Source: Hydrogenothermaceae bacterium (GTDB taxonomy: Bacteria; Aquificota; Aquificia; Aquificales; Hydrogenothermaceae). Taken from it: a DNA stretch of 5,248 nucleotides. A program made the translations under genes and the position numbers. The notes beneath the pieces are model-generated. The model ran no database searches and was not told the origin of the DNA. It worked only from the letters and a program-made list of their open reading frames with translations. The DNA is taken from positions 1 through 5,248 of the forward strand of contig JALUFA010000043.1 in NCBI GenBank assembly GCA_027052485.1, in the 5' to 3' direction. Position 1 is the stretch's first letter. Each line of letters opens with the position of its first letter. This document shows positions 1 through 5,248 of the stretch, piece after piece.

Positions 1-52
1 ACCAACTCCCCTGCTGTTTGCATATTACAATATTATTATAAAATCGTTTTTT

Positions 53-60
53 GGAGGAGA
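53..60 (+). promoter_or_regulatory. Ribosome binding site that fixes the asd start
   Basis: GGAGGAGA ends two bases before ATG 63, giving about 5 nt between GGAGG and the start codon. A possible in-frame TTG at 51 would place this purine-rich site inside the coding region, so ATG 63 is the better start. The rest of the leader (1-50) is AT-rich. I could not assign a convincing -35/-10 pair there. Confidence 0.85.
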
Positions 61-62
61 TA

Positions 63-1085
63 ATGAAAAAGTTCTATAACGTGGCAATACTTGGGGCAAC
101 AGGCGCAGTTGGAAGAACAATGATAAAGGTTCTTGAGGAGAGAGATTTTCCGATAGATCAAATAAAACTATTGGCATCTCCAAGGTCTGCAGGTCAGGAA
201 CTTGAGTACTACGGAATGAAATACAAAGTAGAGCCTGTATCTCCTGAGGCTTTTGAGGATGTTGATATCGCTCTTTTTTCTGCAGGAGGTTCTACAAGCA
301 AACAGTGGGCTCCTATAGCTGTGGAAAAAGGTGCCGTTGTTGTTGATAACTCATCAGCGTGGAGAATGGACGAAAACGTACCTCTAGTGGTTCCTGAGGT
401 TAACCCTGAAGATGTAAAATGGCATAAGGGCATAATAGCAAATCCAAACTGTTCCACTATTCAAATGGTTGTTGCCCTAAATCCAATCCACAAGGCTAAA
501 AAGATAAAAAGGATTATTGTTTCTACCTATCAGGCTGTTTCTGGTGCAGGTGCAAAAGCTATAAAAGACCTTGAAGAAGAAACAAGGGCTAGATTGGAGG
601 GCAAGTACTACTATCCAGAGGCTCTACCGGCACACATTGCTTTTAACGTTATCCCTCACATTGACGTTTTTCAGGATAACCTCTACACAAAAGAAGAGAT
701 GAAGATGGTAAACGAAACCAGAAAGATAATGCACGCTCCAGATATAAAAATAAGTGCTACATGTGCCCGTGTACCTGTTTTTAACGGCCATAGTGAAAGT
801 GTAACAGTTGAAACTGAAGAACCTATTACTGTTGAAGAGGCAAGGAAGCTTTTATCAGAGGCACCGGGAGTAGTGGTAGAGGATGACCCGTTTAACAACG
901 TTTACCCAATGCCTATAGAGGTTGATGGTAAAGACGATGTATTTGTTGGAAGAATTAGAGAGGATTTAGCCTTTGATAATGGACTTTCCATGTGGGTTGT
1001 TGCAGATAACCTCAGGAAGGGTGCAGCTACAAACGCCGTTCAGATAGCAGAGCTGCTGATTAAGTACGATTTAATAAAAAAATAA
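63..1085 (+). CDS. asd: Aspartate-semialdehyde dehydrogenase
   Basis: This cytoplasmic enzyme reduces L-aspartyl-4-phosphate with NADPH to L-aspartate-4-semialdehyde, the shared precursor of lysine/diaminopimelate, threonine and methionine. The 340-aa product has the usual family length. Residues 7-17 (VAILGATGAVG) form the N-terminal Rossmann dinucleotide-binding loop. SAGGS at 73-77 and DNSSAWR at 95-101 are family signatures. NPNCST at 128-133 holds the catalytic Cys130, followed by Q157 in QAVSGAG. The C-terminal half has the substrate-binding R236 and the catalytic base H243 in the segment CARVPVFNGHSES. All expected active-site residues are present. The start is ATG 63 rather than TTG 51 because GGAGGAGA lies just upstream of the ATG. 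The gene is convergent with the DUF151 gene and is followed by a hairpin terminator, so it ends a transcript. Diaminopimelate supply links it loosely to the cell-wall theme of the operon to the right. Confidence 0.97.
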   Translation: MKKFYNVAILGATGAVGRTMIKVLEERDFPIDQIKLLASPRSAGQELEYYGMKYKVEPVSPEAFEDVDIALFSAGGSTSKQWAPIAVEKGAVVVDNSSAWRMDENVPLVVPEVNPEDVKWHKGIIANPNCSTIQMVVALNPIHKAKKIKRIIVSTYQAVSGAGAKAIKDLEEETRARLEGKYYYPEALPAHIAFNVIPHIDVFQDNLYTKEEMKMVNETRKIMHAPDIKISATCARVPVFNGHSESVTVETEEPITVEEARKLLSEAPGVVVEDDPFNNVYPMPIEVDGKDDVFVGRIREDLAFDNGLSMWVVADNLRKGAATNAVQIAELLIKYDLIKK

Positions 1086-1086
1086 C

Positions 1087-1109
1087 AGCCCCTAACCTTG
1101 GGGCTTTTT
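1087..1109. terminator. Bidirectional intrinsic terminator between asd and the DUF151 gene
   Basis: A perfect 6-bp stem AGCCCC (1087-1092) / GGGGCT (1100-1105) encloses a 7-nt loop. On the plus strand the stem begins one base after the asd stop and runs into Ts (1105-1109). On the minus strand the same stem is followed after a few bases by seven Ts (opposite A1076-A1082), so it can also end the leftward transcript. The TAA stop of the DUF151 gene (1110-1108) lies within the plus-strand T tract, so both genes share this element with no spare sequence. Confidence 0.85.
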
Positions 1110-1728
1110 AGTTTTTGTTCTTACCAAAATCTGGTTTAGCAAAATCTTCAGGTTTTATGTGGTCTAACATCTTTCTAAACTCTTCTAGCTCTTTGTCAAC
1201 TTCATCTGTGGTTTCTCTTTCTAAATCAGCTACAGTTGAAATACTTTCTTCTTCATGTTTAGTTTCTTCCTGTGGTAAATCTTCTGCTACAGGTTTGCTT
1301 TCTTCGTCTTTTTTAATGGCCTTTTGTAGGTCTTTTAGGTTTATCTTTTGTACCACGTTTTCATCTAGGTAGACTGGAGCGTTAAACCTTAACGCTAAAT
1401 TTATAGCATCAGAAGGTCTTGCATCTATCTTTATCTCTTCTCCATCCTTTTCAAGTACAAGTTCTGCTATGTAAGCACCGTTTTTATAATCTATTACTGC
1501 TGCTCTTTTTACAGTCGCACCTAAGGTTTTAATAATGTTTTTTACAAGCTCATAGGTTAACGGTCTAGGAGTTTTTATACCTGCCTGATTTATGATAATC
1601 CCTTCCGCTTCAGGCAATCCTATCCATATAGGATAAATGTCGTCTTCATTGTTGATATCAACCAGCATGAGAACAGGGCTTCCGGTGATTGAGTCAATGC
1701 CGATGTTTTTTACTTTTACTTCTATCAT
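1108..1728 (-). CDS. Bifunctional nuclease family protein (DUF151)
   Basis: The 206-aa product belongs to the DUF151/BFN family, whose plant members have reported DNase and RNase activity. The bacterial role is not well established, and I infer no substrate. The family core spans about residues 1-135: YPIWIG at 32-37, TPRPLTYEL at 53-61, and the hallmark DARPSDAINLALR at 102-114. Residues 139-180 form a low-complexity linker rich in Glu, Lys and Asp, probably disordered. The C-terminus (LEEFRKMLDHIKPEDF, 181-196) looks like the short helical tail seen in other bacterial members. There is no signal peptide or membrane segment, so it is probably cytoplasmic. The start is ATG 1728 with GGGAGG 8 nt upstream. 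It is separated from the upstream same-strand gene by 101 bp of AT-rich DNA with promoter-like and hairpin elements, so it may have its own promoter as well as readthrough. The family call is secure; the activity is not. Confidence 0.93.
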   Translation of the reverse strand: MIEVKVKNIGIDSITGSPVLMLVDINNEDDIYPIWIGLPEAEGIIINQAGIKTPRPLTYELVKNIIKTLGATVKRAAVIDYKNGAYIAELVLEKDGEEIKIDARPSDAINLALRFNAPVYLDENVVQKINLKDLQKAIKKDEESKPVAEDLPQEETKHEEESISTVADLERETTDEVDKELEEFRKMLDHIKPEDFAKPDFGKNKN

Positions 1729-1736
1729 GGTTAAAA

Positions 1737-1751
1737 CCTCCCATTTTGGGA
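1737..1751 (-). promoter_or_regulatory. Shine-Dalgarno site of the DUF151 gene with an overlapping small hairpin
   Basis: On the minus strand GGGAGG (1742-1737) sits 8 nt before ATG 1728. Just upstream, TCCCA-AAA-TGGGA (1751-1739) is a perfect 5-bp inverted repeat with a 3-nt loop, and its downstream arm contains GGGA of the Shine-Dalgarno site. Folding would hide part of the ribosome binding site. The SD assignment is firm. The regulatory meaning of the hairpin is inference, because a 5-bp stem can arise by chance and would be marginal at high temperature. Confidence 0.5.
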
Positions 1752-1772
1752 CTTTGCTATAATATAGGTATT

Positions 1773-1801
1773 ATTTAATTTTTTGATATGATTATTATCA
1801 A
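1773..1801 (-). promoter_or_regulatory. Candidate promoter of the DUF151 gene
   Basis: On the minus strand TTGATA (1801-1796; 5 of 6 matches to TTGACA) is separated by 17 nt from TTAAAT (1778-1773; 4 of 6 matches to TATAAT). This predicts a start near 1766 and a leader of about 38 nt before ATG 1728. The spacer is so AT-rich that other pairings are possible, so this is a weak call. The 101-bp gap, against gaps of at most 13 nt between the upstream genes, supports a separate promoter somewhere here. Confidence 0.35.
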
Positions 1802-1802
1802 A
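1782..1802. repeat. Perfect 7-bp inverted repeat (operator-like palindrome)
   Basis: TTTGATA (1782-1788) and TATCAAA (1796-1802) are perfect inverted arms around a 7-bp spacer, 21 bp in all, in the gap between the 111-aa protein gene and the DUF151 gene. On the minus strand one arm contains the candidate -35 hexamer TTGATA, as expected for a repressor site. The minus strand also reads TGATAAT followed by AATCAT, loosely resembling Fur/PerR-type boxes, but the second half matches poorly. It is not an intrinsic terminator for the leftward operon: the stem is all but one pair A/T and is followed by As rather than Ts. Confidence 0.4.
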
Positions 1803-1829
1803 TTTTATATGATACTGCTTATAAACTTT

Positions 1830-2165
1830 TCAGCCTTCCTCCGTATCTTCAATAAACTCCTTTAGAAAATCATAAACCTCTTTGGTTATATTCATGTCAA
1901 CCCAGTACTGGCCGTCCTCATGCTCTACGTGTAAAAACCTTCCGTTTCTTGTTCTTCCTAGCTTTATTACCGTAAGCCCTTTGGAAAAGTACCACTCTAA
2001 GTCTTCAGTAGGCGATTTCATATAGAGGGTAAAACCGCCTTTTCTCTTTGCAATTTTGTATATATTAACTGGACTTTTGTTTATCACATCCTCTTCCATC
2101 CATTCGTCAGATAAAACGTCAACAGCTACACCTTTTAAGTTAGTTTCTAACACTTCCCACGACAA
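1830..2165 (-). CDS. Protein of unknown function, last gene of the ispG operon
   Basis: I do not recognise this 111-aa protein. It is acidic overall, has no cysteine, signal peptide or membrane segment, and is probably a small cytoplasmic domain. It has several aromatic/charged stretches (GGFTLYMKS at 43-51, DLEWYF at 55-60, RFLHVEH at 76-82, GQYWVDM at 85-91), suggesting a mainly beta fold, and a C-terminal amphipathic acidic helix (about 94-110). The start is TTG 2165. AGGAGGTG lies 7 nt upstream, an in-frame TGA at 2174-2172 excludes any earlier start, and the first in-frame ATG is only codon 23; a GTG at codon 5 is less well placed. The ribosome binding site overlaps the ispG stop codon, so translation is probably coupled to ispG. 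A stable, coding-looking reading frame and operon position support a real gene; the function is unknown. Confidence 0.85.
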   Translation of the reverse strand: MSWEVLETNLKGVAVDVLSDEWMEEDVINKSPVNIYKIAKRKGGFTLYMKSPTEDLEWYFSKGLTVIKLGRTRNGRFLHVEHEDGQYWVDMNITKEVYDFLKEFIEDTEEG

Positions 2166-2172
2166 CTGTTTT

Positions 2173-2180
2173 CACCTCCT
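2173..2180 (-). promoter_or_regulatory. Strong ribosome binding site overlapping the ispG stop, supporting a TTG start
   Basis: On the minus strand AGGAGGTG (2180-2173) is a near-perfect Shine-Dalgarno sequence, 7 nt before TTG 2165. Its first bases overlap the TAG stop of ispG (2181-2179), so a ribosome ending ispG stands on the next gene's binding site. This decides the non-ATG start of the 111-aa protein gene. Confidence 0.85.
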
Positions 2181-3234
2181 ACTCCATTTCTTTAATTTCT
2201 TTTACTAGCTCTTCAACCATATCCTTTTCTGACACTCTTTTAACAGGTTTTCCCTTTTTAAATAAGATTGCAGATTTGTTTCCACATGCAAGACCTATAT
2301 CTGCCTCTCTTGCCTCTCCTATGGCGTTTACTACACATCCCATAATCGCAACCTTTAAGGGTTTATCCACATTTCCAAGCTGTTTTTCTACCTGCTCTAC
2401 AATCTGAGGAAGGTTTACCTCTATTCTTCCACAGGTGGGGCATGAGATTATCTCTATACCTCTCCTTCGTAAGCCTAAGGATTGGAGTATCGTATAGGCT
2501 GTTTCTACTTCCTCTACTGGGTCGGCTGTTAATGAAACCCGTACTGTATCTCCTATTCCCATGTAGAGCAAAATTCCAAGGCCTACCGCTGATTTTATTG
2601 AGCCTTTCTTTGCTGTGCCAGCTTCGGTTATTCCTATATGAAGTGGGATGTCGGTTTCTTTTGCAAAGATTTCATTCGCCTTTACGTTTTGCAGCACATC
2701 TGAGCCTTTTATTGAGACCTTAAAGTTTTTAAATCCAACACTTTCAAAAAACTCAGACCAGTATAGGGCGCTTTCAGCAAGGGCTTCTCCAGATGGATAT
2801 CCGTACTTTTCTAAGAGCCTTTCCTCGAGGGAACCTGAGTTTACCCCAAGTCTAACTGCTATGTTTTTCTTTTTACACTCGGTCAGAATATCTTTAATTT
2901 TTTCCTTATCGTTTATATTACCGGGATTGAGCCTTATTCCATGGATACCACTTTCAAGGGCTAAAAATGCAATTCGTGGTGAGAAATGTATATCTGCTAT
3001 TACCGGTATAGGAGAATTTTTCACTATCTCTGGTAGGGCTAAAGCATCTTCCTCTGTAGGTGCAGCCACCCTTACAATCTCGCAGCCTGCATTATAGAGT
3101 CTGTTTATCTGGTTAAGGGTTTCTTCAACATTTCTAGTTTTTGTGTCTGTCATAGATTGAACTACTATAGGGGCGTCATCTCCTATCTTTACGTTTCCTA
3201 CAAAAACCGGTCTTGTTTTTCTTCTTTGTATCAT
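2179..3234 (-). CDS. ispG: 4-hydroxy-3-methylbut-2-enyl-diphosphate synthase (IspG/GcpE)
   Basis: This iron-sulfur enzyme performs the penultimate step of the MEP isoprenoid pathway, reductively converting methylerythritol cyclodiphosphate to HMBPP in the cytoplasm. The 351-aa length fits the two-domain bacterial form without the extra domain of plant enzymes. The N-terminal TIM-barrel part (about 1-245) contains VVQSMTDT (24-31), VRVAAPT (54-60), ADIHF (80-84), IRLNPGN (100-106) and RLGVNSGSLE (128-137). The C-terminal domain carries the three 4Fe-4S cysteine ligands C265 and C268 (SCPTCGR) and C300 (MGCVVN), plus E307 (NAIGE), the expected fourth ligand/active-site Glu. All key residues are present. 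ATG 3234 lies 2 nt after the stop of the transglycosylase gene, with AAGGG overlapping that gene's end. The polyprenyl synthase three genes upstream uses the end products of the same pathway, so the co-operonic arrangement makes metabolic sense. Confidence 0.98.
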   Translation of the reverse strand: MIQRRKTRPVFVGNVKIGDDAPIVVQSMTDTKTRNVEETLNQINRLYNAGCEIVRVAAPTEEDALALPEIVKNSPIPVIADIHFSPRIAFLALESGIHGIRLNPGNINDKEKIKDILTECKKKNIAVRLGVNSGSLEERLLEKYGYPSGEALAESALYWSEFFESVGFKNFKVSIKGSDVLQNVKANEIFAKETDIPLHIGITEAGTAKKGSIKSAVGLGILLYMGIGDTVRVSLTADPVEEVETAYTILQSLGLRRRGIEIISCPTCGRIEVNLPQIVEQVEKQLGNVDKPLKVAIMGCVVNAIGEAREADIGLACGNKSAILFKKGKPVKRVSEKDMVEELVKEIKEME

Positions 3235-3236
3235 GT

Positions 3237-4277
3237 CTAATCCCTTACTGGTATTTTTAGTACCTGTCCTACTTTTATGTTATAGCTGTTTAGGCCGTTT
3301 AATTTCATGATAGAGTTTATAGAAACGTTAAATCTTTTTGAAATCCTGTAAAGGGTGTCTCCTTTTTTTACTTTGTAGTTGATAAACTTAACGCTTACCT
3401 GTCTTAGAGAAACTCTTATCTTTCTCGGAATGTTAACGCCTACACCTTTATATGCAAAGCGACGTTTTAGATGGGCGTTGAACATCTTAAGCAGCGGGTA
3501 GCTTATCTCAAGCCTTCTAGCTAGGGTTTTCAAGTGGAAGTTTACCTTTGCATGCTTCCTAACGATGATGTACTGCTTACTGGGAATGTAAAAACCAAAC
3601 TTTTTAGGATTTTTTGCCACAAGTAAAGCTGCAAAAAACTTTGGAACGTAATCTCTCGTCTGTTTTGGCAGTTTGTACTTTATCTTCCAAAAACCTATCA
3701 TTCTTTTCCTTACTTTTCTTAGTACACAACCTTCTCCACAGTTGTAAGCTGCCAAAACTAAATCCCAGCGCTTAAAGATTGAGTATAGGTACTTTAGATA
3801 CTTTGCTGCTGCAATTGTTGATTTGTAGGGGTCTCTACGCTCATCTATTCTGTAGTTTATTGTTAAACCAAATCTCCTTCCTGTCTGATAAACGAACTGC
3901 CATATACCGGCTGCCCCTGTTGAACTTGTAGCGTATGGGTTATAACCACTTTCAATGATGGGAAGATACGCCATATCTTCTGGAATTCCGTACTGTCTAA
4001 AAATCCTTTTTACGGTGGGTAGAAAGTATTTACTTCTTTCTAAAGCATTTCTCATAAATGCTCGGTCTACCTTTGTGTAGTAGTAAACGTATTTTCTAAC
4101 TTCCCATCTGTTTGGAATTTTGATGTTGTATCGGGATGCTTCTTGCTTAAGGAAGAGCTCTTCATCTACATAATCTTGATATAGCCTGCTGTGGGAGGAT
4201 GGGGATTTTGTAGAGCAGGATGACAGTACAAGGGCTAAGAACACTAAAATAAAACTTAATGCTCTTAGGCCATGCAT
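3237..4277 (-). CDS. Lipoprotein membrane-bound lytic transglycosylase, MltD-like, with C-terminal LysM
   Basis: This enzyme cleaves the MurNAc-GlcNAc bond of peptidoglycan to give 1,6-anhydromuropeptides, allowing wall remodelling. The 346-aa precursor has a hydrophobic signal segment (about 5-18) ending in the lipobox LSSC, predicting lipidated Cys21. Ser at +2 rather than Asp favours outer-membrane placement if proteobacterial-type sorting applies. The SLT domain spans about 90-215: catalytic Glu109 in [22 protein letters not shown] at 121-128, and AYNCGEG at 177-183. Residues 236-286 resemble the degenerate LysM-like middle region of MltD proteins. Residues 300-343 form a clear LysM peptidoglycan-binding domain ([16 protein letters not shown] onward, ending LKIP). 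The mature protein is notably Lys/Arg-rich, suited to binding anionic wall polymers. ATG 4277 lies 1 nt after the panD stop. MltD-like is based on domain order; the exact orthologue is not certain, so no symbol is given. Confidence 0.94.
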   Translation of the reverse strand: MHGLRALSFILVFLALVLSSCSTKSPSSHSRLYQDYVDEELFLKQEASRYNIKIPNRWEVRKYVYYYTKVDRAFMRNALERSKYFLPTVKRIFRQYGIPEDMAYLPIIESGYNPYATSSTGAAGIWQFVYQTGRRFGLTINYRIDERRDPYKSTIAAAKYLKYLYSIFKRWDLVLAAYNCGEGCVLRKVRKRMIGFWKIKYKLPKQTRDYVPKFFAALLVAKNPKKFGFYIPSKQYIIVRKHAKVNFHLKTLARRLEISYPLLKMFNAHLKRRFAYKGVGVNIPRKIRVSLRQVSVKFINYKVKKGDTLYRISKRFNVSINSIMKLNGLNSYNIKVGQVLKIPVRD

Positions 4278-4278
4278 C

Positions 4279-4671
4279 TTAATCCTTAACTAATTCCTGA
4301 GAGAAAACAGGAACTTTTTTGTGTTCTTTAATCGTGTTGTCTTCGTTCATATAAACAAGGTTAACTGTGTGTTTTTTTAGCTCTTCATCGTCTAGTTGAA
4401 CGTATGATGCGATGATGATGATATCTCCGTAATGGCCGAGTCTTGCTGCTGCGCCGTTTAAGATACATTGGCCACTGTACCTTTCTCCCGGAATCACGTA
4501 CGTTGAAAATCTAGCACCGTTGTTAACGTTGTAGACATCTATCTTTTCAAAAGGAACTAAGTTTGCAGCTTCCATAAGTGCCTCATCAAGGGTTAAGCTA
4601 CCTTCGTAGTTTAGGTCTGCACCTGTTATTGTTATTCTGTGGATTTTTGATTTTAAAACTTCTCTATACAT
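4279..4671 (-). CDS. panD: Aspartate 1-decarboxylase proenzyme
   Basis: PanD decarboxylates L-aspartate to beta-alanine for pantothenate and coenzyme A synthesis. It is made as an inactive pi-protein that cleaves itself to create a pyruvoyl cofactor. The 130-aa product matches the family length. The self-cleavage site Gly24-Ser25 (NYEGSLTLD) is intact, so Ser25 would become the pyruvoyl group at the N-terminus of the alpha chain. Other expected residues are visible: K9 in KSKIHR, R54, T57 and Y58 in ARFSTYVI, and N72 in LNGAAAR. The start ATG 4671 overlaps the stop of the upstream polyprenyl synthase gene as TAATG, with GAGAGGG a few bases upstream, so translation is probably coupled. A short run of ATC/ATT-type codons (IIIIAS, 84-89) gives a repetitive look to the DNA near 4405-4422 but is simply the conserved beta strand. 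Confidence 0.97.
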   Translation of the reverse strand: MYREVLKSKIHRITITGADLNYEGSLTLDEALMEAANLVPFEKIDVYNVNNGARFSTYVIPGERYSGQCILNGAAARLGHYGDIIIIASYVQLDDEELKKHTVNLVYMNEDNTIKEHKKVPVFSQELVKD

Positions 4672-5248
4672 TAAAATTCCCTCTCTACAATGTATTCGGC
4701 TAGATTTTTCAAGTCTTTACAATATATATTGTTAGGAAATTCTTCAAGGCAATGTATGGCTTTTCTCACATACTCTTTAGCCTCAAGAATGGCTTTGTCA
4801 ACACCGCCTCTTTCTATAACCAGATTTTTAACTTTTTGTATATCTTTAACTTTTGGATTGATAGTCGTGAGGACCTTCTTTATAAAGCTTACCTCTTCTG
4901 GTGTAAGTTTATCTCTTACTGCTATAAGTGGTAGTGTGATTTTTCCTTCTCTTATATCGTTTCCGGTAGGTTTTCCAACCTTTTCTTCGGTAGATATGTA
5001 GTCTAAAACGTCATCTACTATCTGAAAAGCTCTACCAATATAAAGGCCGTACTTATAAGCCTTTTGGTTTAGGTTTTTATCATTATTTGCGTAGTTTGCC
5101 CCTACATAGCTACATGCGGCAAACAAGACAGCGGTTTTTCCATCTATTATTCTGTAGTAATCTTCTTTGGAGAGGTGATAATCGCCGATTTTTTTTAGCT
5201 CTAAAAGCTGCCCTTCTGCCATTTTTTTTACGGCATCAGATACAACTC
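4671..5248 (-). CDS. Trans-polyprenyl diphosphate synthase, C-terminal part (5' end outside window)
   Basis: This enzyme condenses isopentenyl diphosphate units onto an allylic primer to make all-trans polyprenyl diphosphates for quinone tails or other lipids. The reading frame stays open to the window edge: codons before the internal ATG 5222 read VVSDAVKK followed by MAEGQLLEL, a typical family segment, so the true start lies to the right of 5248 and ATG 5222 is internal. The 191 visible codons are roughly the C-terminal 60% of a usual 320-aa enzyme. Visible motifs are GKTAVLF (around 5140-5120), the second Asp-rich motif DDVLD in [13 protein letters not shown] (Asp codons at about 5015-5001), and [17 protein letters not shown] just after it. 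The first Asp-rich motif and the residues that set chain length are outside the window, so geranylgeranyl, hepta-, octa- or other products cannot be distinguished. It is upstream of panD with a 1-nt overlap and shares the isoprenoid pathway with ispG. Confidence 0.95.
   Translation of the reverse strand, partial: VVSDAVKKMAEGQLLELKKIGDYHLSKEDYYRIIDGKTAVLFAACSYVGANYANNDKNLNQKAYKYGLYIGRAFQIVDDVLDYISTEEKVGKPTGNDIREGKITLPLIAVRDKLTPEEVSFIKKVLTTINPKVKDIQKVKNLVIERGGVDKAILEAKEYVRKAIHCLEEFPNNIYCKDLKNLAEYIVEREF

Noticed and set aside
18..43. Possible asd promoter: TTGCAT at 18 with TATTAT/TATAAA at 31-43
   Set aside because: No pairing gives a normal spacer; the best is 14 nt. Asd may also be transcribed from a promoter outside the window, so I do not call it.
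51..62. TTG 51 as the asd start
   Set aside because: It would place the ribosome binding site GGAGGAGA inside the coding region and add four non-family residues before the standard MKKFYNVAILGATG start.
1758..1763. Perfect TATAAT on the plus strand in the spacer upstream of the DUF151 gene
   Set aside because: There is no -35-like hexamer at 16-18 nt upstream (the sequence there is the complement of the DUF151 ribosome binding site), and a rightward transcript would only run antisense to the 111-aa protein gene. It is likely a by-product of AT-rich DNA.
1782..1802. Reading the inverted repeat as a terminator of the leftward operon
   Set aside because: The stem is nearly all A/T pairs and is followed on the minus strand by As, not a T tract, so intrinsic termination is unlikely.
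2442..3097. Plus-strand open frames opposite ispG
   Set aside because: They are low-complexity Leu/Ser-rich translations antisense to a fully conserved ispG, with no plausible domain, so they are shadows of the real gene.
4405..4422. GAT-type trinucleotide repeat
   Set aside because: It encodes the conserved Ile-rich beta strand of PanD, so protein sequence rather than a DNA repeat element explains it.
4690..5001. Plus-strand open frames opposite the polyprenyl synthase gene
   Set aside because: They overlap the conserved catalytic region of a recognised enzyme on the other strand and show no family features of their own.
1..5248. CRISPR array, insertion sequence, phage, toxin-antitoxin or tRNA gene
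   Set aside because: I saw no spaced direct repeats, transposase or integrase motifs, toxin-antitoxin-like gene pair, or tRNA cloverleaf on either strand. All long stretches are explained by core metabolic genes.

Overview
The window looks like an ordinary, gene-dense stretch of a bacterial chromosome, probably from a thermophile. The DNA is AT-rich (judged by eye, not counted). Arginine is mostly encoded by AGA/AGG, ATA is frequent for isoleucine, and the proteins are rich in Lys, Glu and Ile. Together with a compact IspG and near-zero gene spacing, this suggests a deep-branching thermophilic lineage such as Aquificota, possibly Desulfurobacteriaceae-like. That assignment is from memory of these genomes and could be wrong. 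No mobile element, CRISPR array, tRNA or rRNA was seen.

Left part (1-1110): one plus-strand gene, asd, encodes aspartate-semialdehyde dehydrogenase, the branch point to lysine/diaminopimelate, threonine and methionine. It starts at ATG 63 behind a strong ribosome binding site. It ends at a compact GC hairpin that can act as a terminator in both directions.

Middle (1108-1829): a convergent minus-strand gene encodes a DUF151/bifunctional nuclease family protein with a long charged linker and a C-terminal helix. Its 101-bp upstream spacer is very AT-rich. It holds a 7-bp perfect inverted repeat overlapping a plausible promoter, and a small hairpin that could cover part of the Shine-Dalgarno sequence.

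Right part (1830-5248): five minus-strand genes are packed head to tail, in transcription order: a trans-polyprenyl diphosphate synthase (5' end beyond the window), panD, a lipoprotein lytic transglycosylase with a C-terminal LysM domain, ispG, and a 111-aa protein of unknown function starting at TTG. The junctions are a 1-nt overlap and gaps of 1, 2 and 13 nt, so this is almost certainly one operon. IspG makes the isoprenoid precursor HMBPP. The polyprenyl synthase lengthens isoprenoid units into quinone tails or the undecaprenyl carrier. The lytic transglycosylase remodels the peptidoglycan that this carrier helps build. PanD feeds coenzyme A synthesis. The theme is isoprenoid, cofactor and cell-envelope supply.

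I did not find a convincing new system. The most open items are the unknown protein coupled to ispG and the small regulatory structures upstream of the DUF151 gene.
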